A stretch of DNA of 64,000 nt from Vermamoeba vermiformis (lineage: Eukaryota > Tubulinea > Echinamoebida). Each line of letters begins with the position of its first letter. The stretch's first letter is position 1. The notes under the pieces were generated by a model. It did not search any database. It worked only from the letters and a program-made list of their open reading frames with translations, and was not told the DNA's origin. The translations under genes and the position numbers were made by a program. The stretch is from the NCBI GenBank assembly GCA_045837725.1, contig JBEWZL010000077.1:1-64000 (forward strand). Direction: 5' to 3'. Positions 24,739 through 36,700 of the stretch are shown in pieces.

Positions 24739-25749
24739 TATTTTGAATATAGATATGAATAGATATGTAGAGCGAATATATTTTTGAGGTCAACGGTATT
24801 GTGTCTGTTCACATCAAGGTGAAACAACAACAAAAAGCAAAAACGACAAAATCAAGTTTTTATTACGAAGTCTACAAGAAATATCAGAAACCTCGAGCTA
24901 AATTCGAGCCGTATACCTTATTTTGGTGATTTATGAGCGCATGAGAGTTTGTGCAATGGAGAATCTGGTCGCATCGAAGCGCAAAAAACTTTCTTGATCA
25001 GATCAAATAACGGGCGTCGTTTTCTTAATACCACAATAATTGCAACCAACAGATGTTTTTTATAAAGGTCGGTAAGGTATACCCAGTTGATCAAAAAATA
25101 TTCACTGATCATTGTGGCAAGGGAATAATCTTAACTAAATTTATTATTAATAATTCAACCATGCAACAATTTAAATAATTTTAAATATAGAGCTATTGAA
25201 CCGCTAATTTTTACTCGTGCAGAGGTTGACTTGATCATCCGCTGATCAAGCGTTCTTTTGATGCGCAATAACTGACGGAGCAAATGCTTTCGATAGTACT
25301 TTGCTTATCAGCAGCTTTTCCGTGAGGGAACTTCTACGAATAAGCTCCGCCGAGGAGTTAAATTTTTAAAAAATCAACTTGCTTATTGTTGACAAAAACA
25401 ATCAGAGACAGTGCTACGTAGCATAAGGTATAAGCACGTTACTCCAGTAATAGTATCGGTAAGCAATTAAGAACATGCTTGCGTAATTGAGTCCACATAC
25501 ATTAAAACTAACTCAAGAGCCAATCCAGCTTTCAAAATTAACCCCGTTCGCAGGAATTAAAAAAATTCTAGAAATAATTTCAAGTTGGCATTTATTAAAT
25601 TTTCTGTAATTAAGATTTTGGAAAGAAACTTTAAAGCATAAACGAAAAGGCTCGATCGGGCCGAATTTTTTTTTTGACGGTCAAATGGCTAGGGCATACT
25701 ATTACACGTAAAGTAAATTGTGCTCAAAAATGTTTGACACTATATTTAG
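24739..25749. other. Divergent intergenic region, about 1 kb
   Basis: AT-rich, between the unknown minus-strand gene and the carboxylesterase. It holds a 64-codon minus frame (24918-25112, MISEYFLINWVYLT) that is hydrophobic and then basic, with no family resemblance and no clear splicing partners. The region probably carries both promoters. Nothing else recognised. Confidence 0.4.
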
Positions 25750-27399
25750 ATGCATTTCCTTCGTGCTGCTTTTGTTGGGCTCGTGATCTGCCATTTGGTG
25801 CTGGCTCTCGAAACAAGCCTTGTCAAGACACCCGTTGGAACTTTTGAAGGCTTCATTGATGGTGGTCTCAGTAGATATCTTGGTATTCGCTATGGTACTC
25901 CTCCTGTTGGTGATCTGCGTTTTATGCCTTCGTCCATCTACATTCCAACAAACACTTCAGCAGTATTTCCAGCTCAAAATTTCGGTCCTTCGTGCTGGCA
26001 ACAGCCTCCAAAACCAACGGGCATGTCTGAAGACTGTTTATTTTTGAACGTCTTTGTTCCGTCAGATGTGGACGCGCAACAACTCTTACCAGTCATGGTT
26101 TGGATCCACGGTGGCGGATTTGTTGTCGGCAGTAGCGCTGACTTTACGACCGATGTATTAGCACGCGCTGGTGGAGTCATAGTCGTCTCAATCAACTACC
26201 GTTTGGGACCCTTGGGCTTGCTCTCCTCGCAAGATCTGTACAACAAACTCGGCATATCTGGTGGAATCAATTCAGTAGCCGATCAAATAGTAGCCATAGA
26301 ATGGGTCTATCAGTACATTGAGTACTTTGGTGGAGATCCAGCTCGCATTACCGTCTTTGGCGAGAGTGCTGGAGGAATCTCCTCGGGCATACTGCTTATG
26401 ACTCCCGAGTTAAACGTGCCCGTACAATATTTTTCAGTCCAATCTGGGCCAGTCTTCGGCTTGACTCCGTTGGATCTCAAACAAGGTTTTGCGTTTTCGA
26501 ACGCCGCTTGTCTTCTTGCTGGCTATGGCAACTGCGACCTTGCTCAAATGCGCAAGGTGGAGCCTCAACAGCTCATCTCTGGATTGTTGCAAGCTGGTCT
26601 GAACGTCATGAAGCGACCTCCTAGTCCTTATGGCGCATGGTTATGGTCCGTTGATGGCCGAGTATTGCCTGAGCTCCCGCGAGATATGTTAGCAAAACTT
26701 GGATCTGAGTACGAAGTTAATGGTGAGGTGGTGATGACTGGCTTCACTTCAATGGACGGTGTCGTTTCTCCGGTTTTGAACAATGGCGTGCCACCTTTGC
26801 CAAAGACGGCGCAGGACTACCAAGCTTACATTCAAGCGTACTTTGGTGCGAATCAAAATCAAGTGATGTTGTTGAACACGACTTTCTACCCGCTCTCGGA
26901 GTACAACGGAGACGCTGCTCAAGCCTGGACTCAAATGAACGCTGATGCTTGTTGGGTATGCCCCACTATCGCATTGAATCGTGCGATTGTTGCACAGCAG
27001 GTCCCGCTTTACACGTACGAATTCTTCGGGGCCAAGGCGCCAGACTATCTTTCAGGACATGGTGGCGACGTCTATTTTCTCTTCAACATGACTTTTGCGG
27101 CGGAATATTTTAATGCTGGCTGGGACGATACCCTTAGCAAGCAAATGCGCGTAGCGTGGTCGAGGTATGCTACTAATGGCATGCCGGATCTTGGTACTGG
27201 CGTGGCCTGGAATTCCTTCAATAACAACGATGATGTAATGATGATTCAGGCCGGAAATATTCGCTTACAAAGTAACTTTGGCGCGCAGCATCATCATAAT
27301 GCGTGCGATAAGTTCTGGCTTGACACGAAACAAGTCACACCGGCGATGTTGCTGCAGATGTGTTGGGAGTATCCTTCGCCTGCTTGGCCGGGTCATTAA
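25750..27399 (+). CDS. Secreted type-B carboxylesterase (alpha/beta hydrolase)
   Basis: A single uninterrupted frame of 549 residues, the usual size for the carboxylesterase/cholinesterase family. The N-terminus is a signal peptide (MHFLRAAFVGLVICHLVLA). Family motifs: YGTPPVGDLRF, EDCLFLNVFVP (with the family's disulfide cysteine), WIHGGGFVVGS (oxyanion hole) and FGESAGG with the catalytic Ser at residue 206. Asp336 (SMDG) is the likely acid and His437 (GHGGD) the likely base. It would hydrolyse carboxylic esters outside the cell or in the secretory pathway; the substrate cannot be told. Most neighbours have many introns and this gene has none, which could mean retroposition, recent transfer or simply intron loss. 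Amoebozoan crystal-protein-like esterases are similar in layout. Confidence 0.93.
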   Translation: MHFLRAAFVGLVICHLVLALETSLVKTPVGTFEGFIDGGLSRYLGIRYGTPPVGDLRFMPSSIYIPTNTSAVFPAQNFGPSCWQQPPKPTGMSEDCLFLNVFVPSDVDAQQLLPVMVWIHGGGFVVGSSADFTTDVLARAGGVIVVSINYRLGPLGLLSSQDLYNKLGISGGINSVADQIVAIEWVYQYIEYFGGDPARITVFGESAGGISSGILLMTPELNVPVQYFSVQSGPVFGLTPLDLKQGFAFSNAACLLAGYGNCDLAQMRKVEPQQLISGLLQAGLNVMKRPPSPYGAWLWSVDGRVLPELPRDMLAKLGSEYEVNGEVVMTGFTSMDGVVSPVLNNGVPPLPKTAQDYQAYIQAYFGANQNQVMLLNTTFYPLSEYNGDAAQAWTQMNADACWVCPTIALNRAIVAQQVPLYTYEFFGAKAPDYLSGHGGDVYFLFNMTFAAEYFNAGWDDTLSKQMRVAWSRYATNGMPDLGTGVAWNSFNNNDDVMMIQAGNIRLQSNFGAQHHHNACDKFWLDTKQVTPAMLLQMCWEYPSPAWPGH

Positions 27400-27539
27400 A
27401 ACAAATGTAGATTGATTGTAATTGTAATTTTCCGAATTTCAAATAAAAAAACTTGGGACTTGAAGTCCCAGTCCCGGTCCTGTCCCCGAAACTGAAAAAA
27501 AAAAAACAGGTTCCTGCCATTAACTGCATTCGAAACAAA

Positions 27540-28060
27540 ATGAACACAGTACTTCCTTACATAATAGCAGTAATTGAAGGAGGTGTATACCTTATTCTTG
27601 TATTTACGGTCTTCGGACCTGACCTCTCTGATGCTATCGTCATTGGAATCGTCATCGGGCTATCGTTAAAAATGGTGGCGAACGTATTAGCCGTGACTGG
27701 ATCGTGCAACGAAAAGAGAACTCAACTTTCAGTTTCTTTCATCTGTAAGTGAACGGAATATACTACTTAGTAACTTTTACTAATAGTGTCTTAGTGTGTA
27801 TTATCTACTTATTTGCAGCTACCTATCCAGCAGGCCTAATCGTGTACTTGTCCATCGCCTTTGGAGGATACTTCTTTGTGCTGATTCCGCTTATCCACTA
27901 CGTCTACAATATAGTGCTATTGAGGTCGATCTATTACATGATGGATGAACTCGATAGGCGCCAAACTTCAGGCGTTCAATCGTCGTCCTACGAACTCGTG
28001 AGCTTACCGCAGCCTCCAGAAAAACAAGATCCTGGAGCAGAAGAAATTAGTGCGGTTTGA
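27540..28060 (+). CDS. Small four-helix membrane protein, unknown
   Basis: Two exons (27540-~27743 and ~27821-28060, split at a GTAAGT donor and TTTGCAG acceptor) give about 147 residues. Four hydrophobic helices are visible: YIIAVIEGGVYLILVFTVFG, AIVIGIVIGLSLKMVANVLA, a third from AGLIVYLSIAFGGYFFVL and its continuation. They are followed by a cytosolic-looking tail (MDELDRRQTSG, then a Pro/Glu-rich end). No family recognised. The layout (four helices and a short charged tail) is like small tetraspan membrane proteins. A 12-base A-run sits near 27494 just upstream. Confidence 0.6.
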
Positions 28061-28263
28061 CATGCCGTGTCACAGTCATACAAAATAGTAAATTAAAAGA
28101 GTCAATGAATTAGGGATGAGGGTGAGCAGACCCGCTTTATTGTAACACGAATCCAAAGAATACGTTAGATCAGGTGAATAGCGTGTTGTCTAGCTTAGGT
28201 CATATTGATATTGTGACTAAATAGATTTGCTGTGCAGAAATGCAAGAGTTCGGTCCTTCTCGC

Positions 28264-30200
28264 TTAGAACGAGTTGGAGTACAAGTGCTGGGCCGCATCT
28301 CCGTAAGATCGAGCAGCGACGGGGCCAGAAGCAGCAGCACCTTCAACGTGGGCAGCTTGATGAGCGAGCTGTTGTTCTTGAGCGAGTTGTTCTTGCGGGA
28401 TGTTGTGCATAGTGAAGCCCTTCAAGATCTCGTCGACATCCGCCAAAGAGACGTTGCGAGTGTCAGCCAAAGCCTTAATCTTGGCAGTAGCGGCCTTGGT
28501 TTGCTCAGCGGAGAGACCCAAGTTGAGCTGTTCGACGCGAGCTTGAATAGCGTTCCATCCAGTGATTCTGCTAGCAAATTGGATCGTTCTTTCAACACCG
28601 AAATCTTCAGGGTTCAAGATCTCGTAGCACTCGGGGTTCTTAAGAATGGCCTTAATATGGACACCCGCTTTGTGCGTGAAGGCAGAGCTGCCCGTAATGT
28701 AGTTATTGAACGGAACTTGGACATTGACGAGGCCTGCAATGTAGTTCTCGACCTTGGAGATCATCTTCAGATCGTAGCGGCGCTTGATTTCTTCGCGGTT
28801 CAAAGAATACATGCGCGCCAAGAATCCTCCGAGCGGAGTAATTCCGTTACGTTCACCAATACCGAGAACGCAAGTGTCAATGTGGGTAACTCCGGATTCG
28901 ATGGCGTTCAAACTATGAAAAAAAAGGATCCCGTTAGTTCCCGCATTTGCAAGACACGTCATAGTATTAAATAGGTATAGTGGATGTTAAGTATATATGT
29001 TGCAAATAGATTTTGTACCTGTTGGCAATGGCGCATCCAGTGTCGTTGTGCGCATGGAATTCAATGTCACAGTTAACGGCACCACGAACTTGCGAAACTA
29101 ATTGAGCGACTTGCTTGGGGGTAGCGATGCCGACAGTATCAGCAATACCAACGCGGTTTACGCCCAATTTGTCGACTGCAGAGTAGATCTTGAGCACATC
29201 GGCCAAGTTGCTGCGGAATGAGTCTTCAGTGCTGAAGCGGACCTCAACGCCGTGTTTCAGGCAGTACTCGGTCACTTCACGTGCCTTTTCAACGATGTGT
29301 TCAATGCCTTTGCCGTGGGAGTTCTGTTGCAACAACTGACTGGTGCCGCAAAATACATTGACGCCATTAACACCAGATTCGACGGCCTTTTTAACGTCGT
29401 CCATATGGCATCTAACGTGCGTCAAAATCTTCGCCTTCAAGCCCAAGTTCGCAATTAATTCAATGTCTTTTTGGCTCTAAGAAAAAAAGTGGATTTAGTA
29501 AGTGGACCAGAATCCGGTCGTGTGAGTCAGAAATCGTTGATATGTGAATCGATTAAATCTCATCAAAATCTTCTATAGTATAGCGTCATTTAATGCCATA
29601 GAGAAGGCTTGTGGCTGATGATCGCATGAATCTATTGCGAGATTTTTTTGTTGGCCAAATCTGGCAAAAAAATATCTTCGTCACTGCCAGCAAAGCAATT
29701 ACTAACCTGTTTTGAGGCGGCTGCGGAAGTCAATTCGATGTATTCAACGCCCATATCATTCAACATGCGTGCAATTTCCATCTTTTGTTGAGTGTTGAAG
29801 TAAGCGGTCGAGAACTGGATGGATTGATTGTTAAAATTCGGGTTTGGATGAGAGCTTTGAAAGCATCGAATGCTATACTATGCATATATACTTACTTGCT
29901 CGCCCTCGCGCAAAGTGGAGTCGATAATTTTGAAGTTCATAGCATCGTACGTCTTCGTTCCTTCATTGTGTGCTCCGTTCAATTTTGAGCTCTTGATGGC
30001 GGGCTCAGTGAGGCCTCCGCTCAGAGAAGTGCTGCGAATACTATAGTTAATTAAATGATAAGAGCAAATGATTCAATTTCAGGTTTCACAACGGCTAGGA
30101 ATTACGAAGCGCCAGATGCGCGACAATTGTTCGGTACTTACCGTCTTCCCAGAGCGCGGGTAAAAATGTTTCTGCCTTGTGTGAAGATAGTAGAGAGCAT
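28264..30200 (-). CDS. LYS20/LYS21-like: Homocitrate synthase, mitochondrial (LYS20/LYS21-type)
   Basis: Five exons on the minus strand, ATG 30200. It condenses acetyl-CoA with 2-oxoglutarate to homocitrate, the first step of the alpha-aminoadipate lysine pathway. The N-terminus [19 protein letters not shown] fits a mitochondrial presequence. The TIM-barrel shows [13 protein letters not shown] (metal-binding Asp and catalytic Arg) and [15 protein letters not shown] (metal-binding HxH). [17 protein letters not shown] and [15 protein letters not shown] also match homocitrate synthases rather than isopropylmalate synthase. It lacks the long LeuA regulatory domain. The C-terminal tail is Gln/Ala-rich ([19 protein letters not shown]). 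Feedback by lysine is usual in this family. It is divergent to homoaconitase at 30658, with which it shares the pathway. Confidence 0.92.
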
Positions 30201-30657
30201 TTCGTGTTACAATAAGCTGGTCTGCGTGTGTGGGTGGATAGATGTAGAATTGTTGTAATAGTGATAAGAGTAGATTGTGGATATAGTGGTGCAACTATAA
30301 GTAATTGCTAGCTTTAATTATCAACGTCGTGTCCGACGTGGCCCTTTCCGACCGAGAAGAAATAGGCCATTGAAGGCTAAAAAAAGAGCGAGATGTGAAG
30401 GGGTATCAAAAAGAAAAAAAGAGGTAGGAGTGGTTCTACTCTCAATACAACAACGAAAAAGAACGGAGGGCCTGTCACCATAAAAGACTGCGCCAGATTT
30501 TTATTCTGGGTCAAATTTTATCGCAATAAAAGGTCTCAAAGTCTCTCATTGTTACGAAATTTCTTACGCCACTCGTTTTTGGCGCGCGATCAACTTCGTA
30601 TTTAAATACTCCTTGACGGCGATATACTACGCGCATCTGTTTATTCGGCAGCGAAAG
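30201..30657. promoter_or_regulatory. Shared divergent promoter of the lysine pair
   Basis: 457 bp between the start codons of homocitrate synthase (-) and homoaconitase (+). It contains a GTGTCCGACGTGGCC stretch near 30330 with an ACGTGG bZIP-like core, and purine-rich blocks around 30380-30465. No TGACTCA Gcn4-type site was seen. Assignment as a promoter follows from position; the individual motifs are suggestions. Confidence 0.5.
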
Positions 30658-33643
30658 ATGTTTGGCGTAGCGTTAAGAGCGGATTTGGCGCGACGGTTGA
30701 CCGTTCGTGTCCACTCGAGAAAGCTTCACGTCGTTAATAAGAAGAGTAAAAATATGGTAAATTATAGATTAATCAAATATAATCATATTATTAGGTCTTG
30801 TGGCAATGAACGACTAATTTATTAATAAAATATCAGGTTGAAAAAATCGTGGCACGATATCTTGTGGACAAAAACGGGAATAAGGCCGAGAGCGTAAGTA
30901 CAATATTATAAAAATAACAAAAATGCTTAATTAATTATTTTAGGACGTTTCTGCTGGTGATTTTGTTGCCATCCAGCCAAAACACGTCATGACACACGAT
31001 AATACCGCAGCCGTTATCAAAGAAATTCACCTCACTAGGATCAAATGTAAGTGGCACACTATTAATACGATATTTTGGAGTGTTAGCTCGAAGCCCCAAC
31101 TAAGATCCGTCATTTCCATAAAAGGCAAAAATCAAAAACCCTCGCCAACCAGTATTTGCCCTAGATCACAATGTGCAAGACAAAGGCGTCGAAAATTTAG
31201 CACAATATAAGAAAATTCAACAATTCGCTAGCGAGGTAAGTGCATTTTAAATTGTTTATTTGTGAGATCCGATCCAGTATTCAATTCAAATTCTTATTTA
31301 GCATGGAATCGATTTCTATCCAGCTGGACGAGGCATTGGTCATCAAATTATGTGCGAAGAAGGTTACGCTTATCCCGGCAGTTTGGTTGTTGGCGCTGAT
31401 AGTCACTCGAACATGTACGGTGGATTGGGCTGTCTTGGTACTCCTGTAAGTCCATATGATGACATCGTTATATGACCATATTTTAATACATTGCTATGCC
31501 AGGTGGTCCGAACGGATGCTGCTGCAATTTGGGCTACTGGTCGCACCTGGTGGCGTGTGCCTCCTGTCGCAAAGGGTGGGTCAACATCGATTTTTTCGCA
31601 TCGAAAATTTTCTTTCTGACCGAATGAATTGCAGTCGAGTTGCGCGGAAGATTATTGCCTGGAGTGACAGGAAAGGATGTTATTATCACATTGTGCGGCT
31701 TATTTAACAAAGACGAAGTTTTGAACCACGCGATCGAGTTCACGGGTGAAGGTGTGGACACATTGAGCGTGGACGAACGATTGACCATTGCCAACATGAC
31801 CACTGAATGGGGTGCGTTGGCTGGTTTGTTCCCTATCACTAGCACTACTCTCAATTGGTTGCGAGCTCGTCGTGTAAGTATCAAATCCGGACGGTCAGGT
31901 CCACTTGACATTTTGACACTTTTAATTAATAAGCATACTGTTTGCTGCGAAAGTATAATAATGACGATTTGTACGTAGGATCTGCTTGCTAAACGTCTGC
32001 CGAAGATTCATCCTCGACACAACGATGTCGTGTTCAATCGATTGTTGGACGATTTGGAGTACTTCAAGGCTGATAGTGACGCATTTTACGCCAAAGAACT
32101 CGTATTAGACTTGGTACGGTAACAGTTACCTTAAGCGTTTGCACGAAACTGATTTGACACGTGTCATTCATAGAGCTCTGTCAGACCACACGTGTCAGGT
32201 CCTAACGACGTCAAAGTTATGCAAAGTGTTGAAGATGTTGAGAAAAAGAACGTTAAAATTCACAAGGCGTACATTGTGTCTTGCGTCAACAGTCGTGTTC
32301 AAGACTTGGCTGCTGCCGCCAAAGTTGTCAAAGGTAGTTAGCAGTCTATACATAGACATTAGGTGTCGGCTTAAAGTCATTGATATGTTATTACTTTGTA
32401 TGAATGTTTAGTAACTTTGTGTAACAGGCAAGAAAATCGCTCCCGGCGTCGAATTTTACATCGCTGCCGCTTCAAGCGAAGGTATTTATTAGCTTTTCCC
32501 TTAACAATAAGTATATTAATATCGCACTATAGTCGAGGCTGAGAGCTCTGAGCGAGGTGACTGGCAAGCGTTGTTGGATGCCGGTGCGAAACCTTTGCCT
32601 GCTGGATGTGGACCTTGCATCGGTTTAGGAACTGGTTTATTGAAGTATGTTGCATATATTCTCGATAATTAATCGTGATGTTAACGATTTATAGGGACGG
32701 AGAAGTTGGTATTTCAGCTACAAACAGAAACTTTAAGGGTCGTATGGGTAGTCGAGATGCCAAGGCTTTCTTAGCCAGTCCTGAAGTCGTAGCAGCATCT
32801 GCTTTGAAGGGTTCTATTGCTGCACCAGATTATCATCGCGCATTCTATTCAACTAAAGTCGGAGGTAATTTCAGCTCAGATGCGCATCCGTTACAAAAGT
32901 CTTACTGTTGTTGCAGAGGCTAGCCATAGCATCCAAGTTAATGCACCTCCTAAGAGCGCAGAGACTAAGAAGCAAGATATCGTTCAAGGATTCCCTAAAC
33001 AGATCTCTGGCGAGATTTTGTTCTGCCACCAAGACAACCTGAATACTGACGGAATTTACGCTGGAAAATGGACTTATGTGAATGATATGACGCCTGAAAA
33101 ACAAGCACAGGTTGTTATGGAGAACTACGACCCTAACTTTGTGAATATGGCCAAGAAAGGAGACATTTTAGTCGGCGGTTACAATTTTGGTACTGGAAGC
33201 TCTCGTGAACAAGCTGCGACCTCACTTAAATACAAAGGTACAAATTATTATTGTTTTTGTGAAATACAATGTTAATTTCTTTTGAAAGGCATTGCTCTGG
33301 TGTTTGCCGGATCTTTCAGCGAAACTTACGCACGTAACGCGTTCAACAACGGGTACATTTGTATTGAGGTGCCTGAACTCGTTGAAGATTTGAAGAAAAA
33401 GTACGTAGAATCTTGGTTATAAAATCTTGTGACTTGAATTAGATTCTAACTTTCGTTTTTCTTAGGTACGGATCTCAAGCCCCTACTGTTAAGACAGGAT
33501 TAACCGCAAATGTTGATTTTGAGCGTGCAGTACTTACAGTTGACGGCAAGAGCTACGCAATGCCTGCATTAGGTGAGGCTATTCAAGAGTTAGTCGTTGT
33601 GGGTGGTCTAGAACCTTGGATCACGCAACAAATCAACCAATAA
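30658..33643 (+). CDS. LYS4-like: Homoaconitase, mitochondrial (LYS4-type)
   Basis: More than ten exons, ATG 30658 (a basic, amphipathic start [21 protein letters not shown] fits mitochondrial import). It converts homocitrate to homoisocitrate via homoaconitate in lysine synthesis. Seen: [50 protein letters not shown] (in parts), [31 protein letters not shown], then the iron-sulfur cysteines in [12 protein letters not shown] and CGPCIGLG. The C-terminal swivel domain has [20 protein letters not shown] and the [17 protein letters not shown] loop. This order matches Lys4 rather than mitochondrial aconitase. The exon edge near 31118 (an acceptor after CATAAAAG) is inferred. It converges on the PARP-like gene with 100 bp between stops. 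Confidence 0.9.
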
Positions 33644-33743
33644 AAAGAAAAGACGTTAAACACGAACATTTACAAAACAATAGGCCTACATTAACTAATT
33701 ACAAGCGACTAAATTTACATTGGAACATCCACCGACTTGGATC

Positions 33744-36700
33744 CTAGTTCCTTTGACTTTGATGGTGAGCCAAGGCATTGGAAATCTGAGTCAGGAAATT
33801 TTGATCCTATGCGCATATCATTAGATTATATTTAAACTTAAACAGCAGCGCAGGACTTACTCGAGTGCTGTTGGCCGGGATCGAGGCCGCAGTGTACACA
33901 AAGAAGAATCGTGTAATAACGCAGTCCTCATCGGGGTGCACGACAATATCACCGTCTTGTTTGCACGTGGGAATGTACTCGCACAAAGCAATGCAGTACA
34001 CGTTGGAATTGGTCAAGAACTTGTTGTTCGACTTGCCTTGGGGCGGATTGTTCGGGGCCATGTGCCGTAGCGAATAGCCGGACGATACAGAAGACTGTTT
34101 GATAAGGGAGTTGGTGAGTATCAAAGGGAAAGTGGCAAAAAGGCAAAAAAAATATGGCCATTCCAGGGATCGAACCTGGGACCCTCGCGTTATTAGCACG
34201 ATGCTCTAACCAACTGAGCTAAACGGCCGTTGTTGATCCGTCGCTTAGCAAAAACAGGGCCTGGTTCGGTTGGAAGACTAATACAACAAAGTATTGTTGA
34301 AAGGCCGAAGAAAGTTTTCGATTGCGGGTTTACAAGCTCTCGTGAAACCGACTGCAACCTGCACTCTAGCAGAAGCTTTGCCTCAGGCAAAGGATTAAAA
34401 AGCAAAAATTATCTCAGAGAGGGAAAAAGAGGGAAGTCTAGTCTATTGATTGAGAAATAATGTGTGGAGGAGCAAAAAAGAAAAGAGCACAACACCTCCG
34501 ATTCCCAGGTAGTCTCCTACCCCAGTACTAAGAAGGCCTGAACAAGCTTAACTTCGCTGATCGGACGGGAAGCGGTGCATTCTTGTTAGTGTGGTCGTGC
34601 CCGAGACGTTTTTCAACATCGTGTTCGGGTCACTACTTCCCAACTTCCACCCTGCACTTCGCACTCGGCCACGTGATCAAATTTGGCTCAAAAACAATTT
34701 TGGATACGATTCTCACCCAATAACATTCAATTTGCGTAATAATTTTCAGAGCAACAAAAAGCAACCTCGGACACAGTAAAAATTATCAGTTGGAACACCT
34801 TGCGACAGGCCAAGAGCAAAAAAAGATTGGTTCAACCCGGAATCGAACCGGGGACCTACTGCGTGTAAAGCAGATGTGATAACCGACTACACCATTGAAC
34901 CAGTGCGGTGCCGAGGAAAGCGAGCCAATTGCACGACCTCACAAAAAGGAAATAAAGCGTGTACGCGACTTACGTTAGCAGCCATATAGATGCCAGAGCC
35001 ATAGGCAGCACCGTTCAGTTGAAGTTTAGTGCCAGAAGCGTTTTTCAAGCTACAACGGGAGTTACTATGGTGACGACAACAAACTAGTAGTACTCAGTGG
35101 ACTTACCCAACACGCAGAATTGAGTGCCAGTTCTCGATTGGAGAGCCGTGGAAAGCAAATTTAGAACCGTGTTTCTGTAACAAGTCGTTAGTTGCGACCA
35201 ACTAAACAAATCTCAACGCTGTCAGGTACCTTTTTCAAATCCTGGAACTTGGCTTCTTTCTCAGGAGGAGCGCTCGCCTGGCGGGTATCGTTAGCTTCAC
35301 TATTGATCAATTTGAAAGTCATCTTACCAATAAATATTGGTGCGGAGTGTTCATTGATTTAATGTGGAATTTCTCTGGGAGCTTAATGATGTGAGATCTG
35401 TTACTAGAGATGATCCATTGTAACAAGGGGAATCCTAATCGATGTGCGCGATCGATTTGTTCCTTCAACGAGCCAAAGTCTTTAGCTTTAGTCATTTCTT
35501 CGACGGACGGCATCTTGTTCAAAATTTCTTGCACGAGTGCCAAGTCCTTGCGTTCCTCAGATAAAATTGGACGATCAGGGCGATCGGGGTCGAAAACTGT
35601 GACAAATATTAGTATCGGAGGGCGTTGCGAATCGGTTCATGTAACGTACTTGTCGGGAATGGACTGAAGATGACGTTGTTTCTGTTCGATTTGACGGCGT
35701 TGATGGTCATTGAGACTAACAAATCAACCACTTCGGAGTCAGTGGCAATGTCCTCAGCAGCCTCACTACCGACTTTAAGTTGTTGGAAGCTCCAGCAGCA
35801 CAAATCTCTCGTGCAAACAGCGGGCTTAAGCATGTTGGATCCGAACAAATGATTTTCATCGCAAATAACGCAATACTCATTCAACTTTGGAATACGAGAT
35901 CTACGAATGAAGGTTAGGTTTCGCAGCTGATATGAGATCGCGTTTGAGGTCATACCGAAGATAAACCATTAACATGACAAAGAAGCCCATGTCTCTGTTT
36001 ACAACACCTTTTTCGACTTTGCCGAGCTATTGTCACGTTAGTGTTAGTGTCATGAAAGTCACGTGCTTGGTACTTACGTTTTTGGGGTCATTCCAGAACT
36101 TGTGAGTTTTGCGTGCGTCTTCATCATCTTCATCCACAGAGTCGACCTCGCGCGAAGCACTTTTTGAAACAGAACCACCGTCGTAGAACGGATCTGCACT
36201 CAGAATATCAAGTGCGGCGTCAAAGTTATTTTTGGTGGCGCGCACTGCATTGAACGCAGCTTCTTCGGCAAAGCCCATTTGTACCAACGAAATAACAATG
36301 TCCATCGAGACCTCTTCTTTCTTATTCTTCTTGTCTTTGCGAGTATTATTTGATGTCACGGGCTTTGCGTTGCTGTTATTATTTGCCGGCTTAAGATTCG
36401 CACTCGTTCTCTGAAAACCATTGGCCAATTCTTTCTTAACAAAGCTATTCATAATATCTAATTATAATTGGGTTAGTATTCGCATTTAAGTATGAAATGG
36501 TAACGGCGTACTATCAAGTTGGTATTTGATTCCAAACTTGTGGCGAGTAAAGTCATCCAATTGCCATACTTCAATTTGTGGAATAAAATTAGGTTCCAAA
36601 TAATGCTTATCGTTAATATGAAGCCTAAAGAAATGACGTTAGATCTGCATCCGTTTTAACTAACTCTTCGAAATCCATACTTAACGACGATAGGTAACCA

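Noticed and set aside
24918-25112. Minus-strand 64-codon frame in the esterase upstream region
   Set aside because: Has an ATG but no homology, no splice partners and AT-rich random-looking composition.
28240-28974. Long plus-strand open frame (244 codons)
   Set aside because: It is antisense to the conserved last exon of homocitrate synthase, which explains its length.
31534-31911. Minus-strand open frame (125 codons)
   Set aside because: Antisense to homoaconitase exons with clear family motifs.
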